This document shows positions 13,314 through 18,461 of a stretch of DNA of 18,461 nucleotides, piece after piece. Position numbers and translations under genes: made by a program. Numbering within the stretch: position 1 is the stretch's first letter; each line of letters begins with the position of its first letter. Source of the DNA: an uncultured Chloroflexota bacterium (GTDB lineage Bacteria; Chloroflexota; Limnocylindria; Limnocylindrales; CSP1-4); NCBI GenBank assembly GCA_903928275.1, contig CAIYQJ010000094.1:1-18461 (forward strand), given 5' to 3'. The notes under the pieces are model-generated. The model did no database searches. It worked only from the letters and a program-made list of their open reading frames with translations, and was not told the DNA's origin.

Positions 13314-14087
13314 ATGGACCCGAGTGGATCGACGACCCGGATCGGCGTGCTCTGCGCTCTGCCGGAGGAGCTCCACCTGTTCCGCGACGAGATGACGCGC
13401 ACGTCATCCCATGTGCACGGTGGCACGGAAGTCATCCTCGGCCATCTCGACGTCCTCCCCGTCGCCGTCGCCGAGACGGGGATCGGGAAGGTGAACGCCG
13501 CCCTCACCACGACCGTCCTCTGCGAGCGGTACGCGTGCGACCGGATCCTCCTGTCCGGTGTCGCCGGCGCGGTCGATCCGTCGCTCACGATCGGTGACGT
13601 CGTCGTCGGGACGCGCGTCGTCCAGTACGACTACGGCCGGGTCACGGACACGGAGCGCATCACGTACCAGCCGGGGGGCATGCCGTTCCCGGGCGGGAGC
13701 GACCGCGTGGGCTGGCAGCTCCACGACGACCTCGTGGTCCGCGTGCGCGGGGCGCTCGGCGAGGAGCCGCTGCCCGGCGTGCGAGCGCGCGCCGGCTCGG
13801 CGCGACACGTCCCGGTGATCAGGTTCGGGACGATCGTGACCGGCGATGCGTTCGTCGCCTCCGATGTCATGCGCGAGGACCTGCTCCGGCGATTCGACGC
13901 GCTCGCCGTGGAGATGGAGGGCGGGGCGGTGGTCCAGGTCGCCGAGCGCTACGGGGCCACGTGGCTCGTGGTGCGCGCGGTGAGCGACCTCGCGGGGCAC
14001 GATGGCGCGACGGACTTCACCGTCTTCCTCGGGGACGCGGCGCACACCGCGGCCACGCTCGTCCGCAGGCTCGCGCCGGTCCTCTGA
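13314..14087 (+). CDS. mtnN: 5'-methylthioadenosine/S-adenosylhomocysteine nucleosidase
   Basis: MTAN cleaves adenine from methylthioadenosine and S-adenosylhomocysteine, products of SAM use. The 257-residue protein shows IGVLCALPEEL with Glu19 (equivalent to E. coli Glu12), TGIGKVNAA, LSGVAGAVDPSLTIGDVVVG, GTIVTGDAFV, the substrate-ribose motif VEMEGGAVVQVA with Glu202 (E. coli Glu174), and RAVSDLAG with catalytic Asp225 (E. coli Asp197). It is somewhat longer than the usual ~230 residues, with an extended loop near 118-165. A futalosine hydrolase or another PNP-superfamily nucleosidase cannot be fully excluded, but the three catalytic residues favour MTAN. It sits near metY-metX, suggesting a local methyl-cycle cluster. 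Confidence 0.93.
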   Translation: MDPSGSTTRIGVLCALPEELHLFRDEMTRTSSHVHGGTEVILGHLDVLPVAVAETGIGKVNAALTTTVLCERYACDRILLSGVAGAVDPSLTIGDVVVGTRVVQYDYGRVTDTERITYQPGGMPFPGGSDRVGWQLHDDLVVRVRGALGEEPLPGVRARAGSARHVPVIRFGTIVTGDAFVASDVMREDLLRRFDALAVEMEGGAVVQVAERYGATWLVVRAVSDLAGHDGATDFTVFLGDAAHTAATLVRRLAPVL

Positions 14088-14108
14088 CCGCCGGCCCCGG
14101 GCCCCGGC

Positions 14109-14127
14109 AGGGCGGCTCGGCCGCCCT
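14109..14127. terminator. 8-bp hairpin between convergent mtnN and DUF6159 genes
   Basis: AGGGCGGC (14109-14116), loop TCG and GCCGCCCT (14120-14127) form a perfect stem 21 bases after the mtnN stop. No U-run follows, so it is a GC-type 3' end structure usable by both convergent transcripts. Confidence 0.5.
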
Positions 14128-14132
14128 CGCGG

Positions 14133-14160
14133 CCCCGGCCCGTGCCCCGGTCCCGGCCCC
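14133..14160 (-). other. G-quadruplex motif on the minus strand
   Basis: The plus strand has C-runs of 4, 3, 4, 3 and 4 at 14133, 14139, 14145, 14152 and 14157, separated by 2-3 bases. The minus strand therefore has five G-runs with short loops, a textbook quadruplex motif. It lies in the 3' region of the minus-strand DUF6159 gene, and a related C-rich tract occurs at 14094-14106. Confidence 0.6.
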
Positions 14161-14186
14161 GGAGCGCCGGCGGCCCGGATCCCTCG

Positions 14187-15035
14187 TCAGCGGACGGCAA
14201 GGCCGCTCTGGAGCAGGGCCGCGTCGACCTGCGGCGGCGTGGTCCGGTCCACGGCGTAGACGTAGAGGATCGCGCTGACCATCGCCCCCAGCGCCGATGC
14301 GACGATGACCACGAGCCCGATGATGAGGACGGCGCCGATGATGGCCGGGACCCCCACGGCGACGTTCTGCGTCGCGACTCCCACGATGATCAGCGCGATC
14401 GCGAGGAAGATCCCCCCGAGCGTGAGGACGAGGTAGGCGATCCCGAAGCCCCATGCCTTGCGCAGCCCGCCGAGCGCCACGCCGGGCCCGAAGAGCGATC
14501 GCAGGATCGCGATCGACCGCTTGATGGCCGCGACCGGGTACGACCCCTCGACGATGACCACCGGCAGGACGAACAGCGTGGCGACCCCCCACGCGGCGCC
14601 GCCGAGGATCGAGAGCAGCGCGCCGCCGATCCCGCCCTTCTCGCGCAGCGCCGACAGGATCAGACCCACCGTGGCGGTCACGAGGCCCCAGGCGAGGATC
14701 TGGGGCAGGCGACGGCCCGCGGTCGCCACGCCGTGCCCCACGCTCGCGTGCCCGCCCTGGACCACGACGAGCGCCTCGGCCATGAGGGCGCCGTTGAAGA
14801 ACGTGACGACGATCGCGTCCACGATGAGGCAGATGACCAGGATGGCGATCGTCAGCGGCCCCGTCTTCGTCTCCGTACCGGCGGCGGCATCGTTGATGAG
14901 CTGCAGGCCGAAGGGCGCGAGCAGGGCGAGGCTCACGAGGATGACGACGACGCCCGAGATGATCGGGAAGAGCATGAGCGCCGCGTTCCGGCGGAGCATC
15001 CCGATCGCGAAGCTGAAGTCGACGCGGTTGCGCAT
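14187..15035 (-). CDS. Multi-pass membrane protein, DUF6159-like
   Basis: The 282-residue protein begins MRNRVDFSFAIGMLRRNAAL and has about six hydrophobic segments (roughly 20-45, 65-95, 110-160, 195-220 and 225-260). The segments FFNGALMAEALVVVQGG, TVGLILSALREKGGIGG, GAAWGVATLFVLPVVIVEG and AIKRSIAILRSLFG match what I remember of the DUF6159 membrane family of unknown function. Start choice: an ATG at 15047 has no ribosome site, whereas the in-frame ATG at 15035 has GGAGG five bases before it, so 15035 is preferred. A TATGGT box (15097-15092, minus strand) may be its -10. It diverges from the PPOX gene, and no role is inferred. Confidence 0.85.
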   Translation of the reverse strand: MRNRVDFSFAIGMLRRNAALMLFPIISGVVVILVSLALLAPFGLQLINDAAAGTETKTGPLTIAILVICLIVDAIVVTFFNGALMAEALVVVQGGHASVGHGVATAGRRLPQILAWGLVTATVGLILSALREKGGIGGALLSILGGAAWGVATLFVLPVVIVEGSYPVAAIKRSIAILRSLFGPGVALGGLRKAWGFGIAYLVLTLGGIFLAIALIIVGVATQNVAVGVPAIIGAVLIIGLVVIVASALGAMVSAILYVYAVDRTTPPQVDAALLQSGLAVR

Positions 15036-15090
15036 GCGATCCTCCATCCGACCGCCGGCCGACCCCCCACGCCCGGAGCGTGCCAGCCTC

Positions 15091-15097
15091 TACCATA
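15091..15097. promoter_or_regulatory. Back-to-back -10-like boxes between divergent genes
   Basis: TACCAT (15091-15096, plus) and TATGGT (15097-15092, minus) are two overlapping -10-like hexamers in the 154-bp gap between the DUF6159 and PPOX genes. No -35 elements are evident, so this is a weak call. Nothing else is recognised in 15048-15189. Confidence 0.25.
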
Positions 15098-15189
15098 CGC
15101 CGTCCGCGTGCTCGCCCGAGGTGCGACCATGGCGGCGGCCGGCCCACCAGCCGGCGACCCACCCCACGACGACCTGCGCGAGGCCCCCG

Positions 15190-15879
15190 ATGCCCACCGA
15201 CCCCACCGACCCGAACGCCCCCGGCGGTCACCGCCCTGCCGCCCCGACCGACCGCGTCCGCGTCCGCCGCAAGCCCGATCGCGGGCACTACGACCGCGCG
15301 ACGATCGACGCGATCCTCGATGCCGGGTTGGTCGCGCACGTGGGCTACGTCGTGGACGGCCAGCCGTACGTCGTCCCCACGCTGTACTGGCGGGGCGGGG
15401 ACCGGGTCCTCTGGCACGGCTCGTCGGCCAGCCGGATGATCCGCGCGGTCGAGGCCGGCGCGCCCGTGTGCCTGACCGTCTCGCAGATCGATTCGATCAT
15501 CCTCGCCCGCTCCGGCTTCAACCATTCGGCGGACTACCGGTCGGTGGTCGTGGTCGGCGTCGCGACCCCCGTGGTGGGGGAGGACAAGGCTCGTGCGCTC
15601 GACGCGTTCGTGGACTCGCTCGTGCCCGGCCGGGCCGCCGACCTGCGCCCCATGACCGAGAAGGAGCTGAAGCAGACGGCCGTGGTGTCGCTCGCGCTCG
15701 ACGAGGCGTCCGCCAAGGTCCGCGACGCCGGTCTCGGCGACGACCCCGGCGACGAGACGTGGCCCGTCTGGGCGGGCACGATCCCCGTCCGGCGCACGTT
15801 CGGCACGCCCGAACCGGCGAGCGACCTGCCGCCGGGGATCGAGCTGCCGGACGGCGTCCGTCGGCTCATCGAGCGCTGA
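15190..15879 (+). CDS. Pyridoxamine 5'-phosphate oxidase family (FMN-binding split barrel) protein
   Basis: The 229-residue protein has a polar N-terminus (about 1-30) and then the flavin-nucleotide-binding layout of the PPOX/NimA-like family: ATIDAILDAGLVAHVGYVVD, GQPYVVPTLYWRGGDRVLWH, GSSASRMIRAVEAGAPVCLT and HSADYRSVVVVGVATPV. A conserved C-terminal part with WAGTIPVRRTFG follows. Relatives bind FMN or heme and act as reductases or detoxifying enzymes; true PdxH function is unlikely because its substrate motifs are absent. Start ATG 15190 has GAGG six bases before it. The VIT1-like transporter gene begins 12 bp after its stop, so the two are probably one operon, possibly linking redox and iron handling (inference). 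Confidence 0.88.
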   Translation: MPTDPTDPNAPGGHRPAAPTDRVRVRRKPDRGHYDRATIDAILDAGLVAHVGYVVDGQPYVVPTLYWRGGDRVLWHGSSASRMIRAVEAGAPVCLTVSQIDSIILARSGFNHSADYRSVVVVGVATPVVGEDKARALDAFVDSLVPGRAADLRPMTEKELKQTAVVSLALDEASAKVRDAGLGDDPGDETWPVWAGTIPVRRTFGTPEPASDLPPGIELPDGVRRLIER

Positions 15880-15890
15880 GGGCCGCCGCG

Positions 15891-16628
15891 ATGTCGGGGA
15901 TCTCCGGTGTCCTGACCGCCCTGCGGACCGCACCCGTCGGCCCGCACGAGACCCGCGGCTCGTCGGTCGTCCGGCCCGTCGTCTTCGGGGCGACGGATGG
16001 GCTCGTGTGCAACCTCTCGCTCATCATGGGCGTGGTGGCAGCGGCCAGGGAGGATCCGCATGCCGTCGTGGTCGCGGGCATCGCGGGCCTCCTCGCCGGC
16101 GGCTTCAGCATGGCCGTGGGCGAGTACGTCTCCGTCGCGAGCCAGCGCGAGCTCGCCGCGTACCAGGTCAGCCTCCAGCGCCAGCAGCTCAACGACACGC
16201 CCGAGCAGGAGCGCGCGATCCTCCTCGAGATCTACCGGGGCAAGGGGCTGGCCGAGCACGAAGCCGCGCTGATCACGGACCGGATCATGGCGGGGCCGGA
16301 GAAGGGGATCGAGACGTTCGTCCGCGAGGAGATCGGCCTCAGCGAGGAGGCGGTCGGCAACCCCGTCGCCGCGGCGGTCGGGTCACTCTGCGCATTCGCG
16401 GCCGGCGCGATCATCCCGCTGCTGCCGTTCCTCCTCGGCCTGGGCTCGGCCGCAGTGCCGGTGGCGATCGGGCTCTCGGTCGTAGCGCTGTTCGGGATCG
16501 GCCTCGCGGTGAGCCGCCTCACGCATCGCGGCGCGCTGCGGACGGGGCTGCGGCAGGTGGGCCTCGGGCTGCTCGCGGCCGGCGTGACCTACGCGATCGG
16601 GTCGCTGCTCGGCGCCGCCGTCCACTGA
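15891..16628 (+). CDS. VIT1/CCC1-family Fe2+/Mn2+ transporter
   Basis: The 245-residue protein matches the vacuolar-iron-transporter family: VVFGATDGLVCNLSLIMGV in the first helix, GIAGLLAGGFSMAVGEYVSV then ASQRE in helix 2, a charged cytoplasmic metal-binding segment (about 90-145, rich in Glu: PEQERAILLEIY, LAEHEAAL, EKGIETFVREEIGL), and three C-terminal helices. In eukaryotic relatives these segments carry Fe2+/H+ exchange; bacterial members are presumed to export or sequester Fe2+ or Mn2+. Start ATG 15891 has GAGGG eight bases before it, overlapping the PPOX stop region. The stop lies only 28 bp from that of the convergent uppP, leaving little room for terminators. Confidence 0.93.
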   Translation: MSGISGVLTALRTAPVGPHETRGSSVVRPVVFGATDGLVCNLSLIMGVVAAAREDPHAVVVAGIAGLLAGGFSMAVGEYVSVASQRELAAYQVSLQRQQLNDTPEQERAILLEIYRGKGLAEHEAALITDRIMAGPEKGIETFVREEIGLSEEAVGNPVAAAVGSLCAFAAGAIIPLLPFLLGLGSAAVPVAIGLSVVALFGIGLAVSRLTHRGALRTGLRQVGLGLLAAGVTYAIGSLLGAAVH

Positions 16629-16656
16629 CCGATCGGCCGCGGCGGGCCGGCGCCAT

Positions 16657-17571
16657 CTACGCGACGCGGATGAGCGCCAGCGCGCCGACGACGAGGCAGT
16701 ACGCGGCGAACGGTAGCAGCGTCCCCCGCCGGAAGTAGCGGGACAGGAACCTGACCGACACGTAGGCGGCGAGTCCGGCCGCCACGCTCCCCACGAGGAC
16801 CTGGCCACGGACCCCGTCGCCGTTGTGCCCCACGAGGTCCGGCAGCTTGTACACGCCGGCGGCGAGGATGATCGGCGTGGCGAGGAGGAACGAGAACCGC
16901 GCAGCGTCCTCGTGGTCGAGCCCCCGCACGAGCCCCGCCACGATCGTGACGCCGGACCGGCTGATCCCGGGCAGCAGCGCCAGCACCTGTGCGACACCGA
17001 TCGCGAAGCTCTCGCGGAAGTCGAGCGTGTCGAGGCGTCGGTCGCCGGCGTCGGTGCGGGCATGGGAGCGGACGAGCCGACGGGCCGTCGCGCCACGCCG
17101 GACCCGCTCGCCGGCGATGAGGATGAGCCCGTTGACCATGAGCAGGACCGCGGCGACCGCCGGCGTCGCGAAGGCCACGCGCAGGGTGTGCTCGAGGAGG
17201 AGACCAGCGATGCCGGCCGGGATCGTCGCGACGAGGAGGAGCCACGCGAGACGCTCGTCCGGGGTGCCGATGCGGCGCGTGCGGATCGAGGTGCCGAAGC
17301 CGCGGATGATGCGCGCCCATTGCGCGCGGAAGAAGACGAGGAGCGCGATGGCCGTGGCCACGTGGAGGCCCACGAGGAACGCGAGCCAGAACGACTCCGG
17401 GGCGGACTGCGCCGCGACCACGTCGTTCCAGCCGAGGAACTTCGGCAGGATGACCGCGTGGCCGAGGCTCGAGATGGGGAAGAGCTCGGTCACCCCCTGG
17501 AGGAGCCCGAGGATGATCGCCTGGATGTAGGTCAGCGGAGGTCTCCTCGCGGGGCGAGAGGCCGGCGCCAC
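16657..17571 (-). CDS. uppP: Undecaprenyl-diphosphatase UppP/BacA
   Basis: UppP dephosphorylates undecaprenyl diphosphate to recycle the lipid carrier for cell-wall synthesis and can give bacitracin tolerance. The 304-residue reading has the signature QGVTELFPISSLGHAVILP with Gln25, Glu29 and His38 (usual form SSSGH), and PGISRSGVTI with Arg205, among about eight membrane helices. A charged loop near 165-190 is longer than usual. Start choice is uncertain. GTG at 17571 has no ribosome site and adds 12 residues (MAPASRPARRPP) absent from most relatives. An AGGAG (17547-17543, minus strand) lies seven bases before CTG at 17535, and starting there gives (M)TYIQAIILGLLQ, the usual family N-terminus. 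The gene is convergent with the VIT1-like gene. Confidence 0.95.
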   Translation of the reverse strand: MAPASRPARRPPLTYIQAIILGLLQGVTELFPISSLGHAVILPKFLGWNDVVAAQSAPESFWLAFLVGLHVATAIALLVFFRAQWARIIRGFGTSIRTRRIGTPDERLAWLLLVATIPAGIAGLLLEHTLRVAFATPAVAAVLLMVNGLILIAGERVRRGATARRLVRSHARTDAGDRRLDTLDFRESFAIGVAQVLALLPGISRSGVTIVAGLVRGLDHEDAARFSFLLATPIILAAGVYKLPDLVGHNGDGVRGQVLVGSVAAGLAAYVSVRFLSRYFRRGTLLPFAAYCLVVGALALIRVA

Positions 17572-17583
17572 GCGACGCCAGGC

Positions 17584-17614
17584 GGTCGAAGGTGGAAGGG
17601 TCGGAGGTCGAAGG
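17584..17614. repeat. Short direct repeat GGTCGAAGG upstream of uppP
   Basis: GGTCGAAGG occurs at 17584-17592 and 17606-17614 (22-bp period), with related GGTGGAAGG and GGTCGGAGG between them. It lies in the probable uppP 5' leader, between a TAGACT box and the start. Confidence 0.5.
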
Positions 17615-17619
17615 CCCGC

Positions 17620-17625
17620 AGTCTA
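17620..17625 (-). promoter_or_regulatory. Possible -10 box of uppP
   Basis: TAGACT on the minus strand (17625-17620) could be the uppP -10, giving a leader of about 40 bases to the GTG or about 78 bases to the CTG. No good -35 is visible. On the plus strand CATACT (17700-17705) could serve the racemase gene. Nothing else is recognised in the 204-bp gap between the genes except a GCGGGC/GCCCGC hairpin near 17665-17684. Confidence 0.3.
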
Positions 17626-17775
17626 CCGGCCGGCGGCTCCCGGCGGCGTCCGGCCGCGGGGAAGGCGGGCGGTGCGTGGCCCGCTGCCGTCCTGCGGGGC
17701 ATACTCGGTCATCCGGACGCCCGTTCCACCACCGGGCCCGCTGGGCGGTCTCGGCGCATGAGAAGGGAGGCAGCG

Positions 17776-18461
17776 ATGCGGACGATCGGCCTGCTGGGCG
17801 GGATGAGCTGGGAATCGTCCGTGGCCTACGAGCGGATCATGACGGAGGAGGTGCGGCGGCGCCTCGGGCCGCAGCACTCGGCGAGCATGGTCATCCGCGC
17901 GTACGACTTCGCCGAGATCGAGGCGCTGCAGGAGGCCGGCGACTGGGCGGCGGCCGGGTCGCGGCTGGCTGCCGACGCCCGACGCCTGCAGGACGCCGGC
18001 GCCGACCTGCTCGTGCTCTGCACGAACACGATGCACCGTGTCGCCGGAGAGATCGAGGCGGCCGTGGACATCCCCGTGGTCCACATCGCTGACGCGACGG
18101 GCGAGGCGGTCCGTGCCGCCGGCCTGAGTCGCGTGGGCCTGCTCGGCACCCGGTACACGATGGAGCAGGACTTCTACCGCCGTCGCCTCGAGGACCGGTA
18201 CCAGCTGCAGGTCCTCGTGCCGGACGAGCCCGACCGGACCCTCGTCCACGACGTCATCTACGCCGAGCTCGTACGCGGCCTCGTGCTGGAGGCGTCGCGC
18301 CGGGAGTACCTCGCGGTCATCGCGCGGCTCGTGGGCCGCGGTGCGGAAGGCGTCATCGCCGGGTGCACTGAGATCGAGCTGCTCGTCCGCCCGGGCGACG
18401 TGACCGTCCCCTACTTCCCGACGACCCGGATCCACGCGCTGGCGGCGGTCGATCGGGCGCT
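17776..18461 (+). CDS. Aspartate/glutamate racemase family protein (partial at the window end)
   Basis: The frame starts MRTIGLLGGMSWESSVAYER and stays open to the last base (228 full codons). Family length is about 230-240, so only the C-terminal tip is missing. It has the paired catalytic cysteines of PLP-independent amino-acid racemases: Cys82 in LVLCTNTMH and Cys197 in IAGCTEIELL, together with GLLGTRYTMEQDFYRRRL and FPTTRIHALAAVD near the end. The GGMSWESS start and CTNTMH motif point to the aspartate racemase (YgeA/RacD-like) branch rather than MurI. YgeA-type enzymes accept broad substrates, so D-aspartate is not certain. Start ATG 17776 has GGGAGG five bases before it. It diverges from uppP, and a cell-wall or D-amino-acid link is only a guess. 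Confidence 0.93.
   Translation, partial: MRTIGLLGGMSWESSVAYERIMTEEVRRRLGPQHSASMVIRAYDFAEIEALQEAGDWAAAGSRLAADARRLQDAGADLLVLCTNTMHRVAGEIEAAVDIPVVHIADATGEAVRAAGLSRVGLLGTRYTMEQDFYRRRLEDRYQLQVLVPDEPDRTLVHDVIYAELVRGLVLEASRREYLAVIARLVGRGAEGVIAGCTEIELLVRPGDVTVPYFPTTRIHALAAVDRA

Noticed and set aside
15036..15047. DUF6159 gene start at the upstream ATG (15047)
   Set aside because: The GGAGG overlaps this start region and is placed correctly only for the ATG at 15035.

Overview
The window is about 18.5 kb of very GC-rich, gene-dense bacterial chromosome. Codon third positions are almost all G or C, genes overlap by ATGA or GTGA, and several start codons lie 6-9 bases behind a TANNNT-like box with no obvious Shine-Dalgarno. 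This style, with a MalT-like LuxR ATPase, a plastocyanin-type lipoprotein, a CBM9-like protein and a DUF6159-type membrane protein, fits a high-GC Chloroflexota lineage (Limnocylindria/Ellin-like) or a deep actinobacterium. That placement is inference. No tRNA, rRNA, insertion sequence, prophage or CRISPR array was seen.

Layout. (1) 1-839: 3' part of pntB, the membrane beta subunit of the proton-pumping transhydrogenase. (2) 872-942: four tandem 16-bp units that run into the stop codon of the next gene. (3) 931-3600, minus strand: a probable operon running, in transcription order, cupredoxin lipoprotein, AlaX-type alanyl-tRNA editing protein, CBM9-like protein and YbaK-type deacylase. The AlaX/CBM9 junction is duplicated and leaves an 11-codon mini-ORF coupled at both ends. 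(4) 3799-4034: promoter, 33-residue single-membrane-segment protein and hairpin. (5) 4155-8884: a 1096-residue LuxR-type ATPase regulator divergent from an MFS exporter. (6) 8934-12350: a promoter, a 23-codon leader ORF rich in Cys, Met and Trp, a strong terminator, then metY, metX and tag with 4-base overlaps. (7) 12531-14087: two apparently leaderless genes, a metallo-beta-lactamase-fold hydrolase and an MTA/SAH nucleosidase. (8) 14109-15035: a convergent 3' region with a hairpin and G-quadruplex motif, then a DUF6159-like membrane protein on the minus strand. (9) 15190-16628: an FMN-binding PPOX-family protein and a VIT1/CCC1 family transporter, convergent with uppP (16657-17571, minus), whose best ribosome site points to a CTG start. 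(10) 17776-end: an aspartate/glutamate racemase family protein cut by the window edge.

Functional threads. The metY-metX pair makes homocysteine from homoserine. The adjacent tag repairs 3-methyladenine, a lesion that the methionine product S-adenosylmethionine can cause, and the nearby nucleosidase clears MTA and SAH. The minus-strand operon places two unrelated types of tRNA trans-editing protein around an unexplained CBM9-like protein. The most unusual item is the putative leader-peptide attenuator in front of metY; no classical SAM riboswitch was recognised there.
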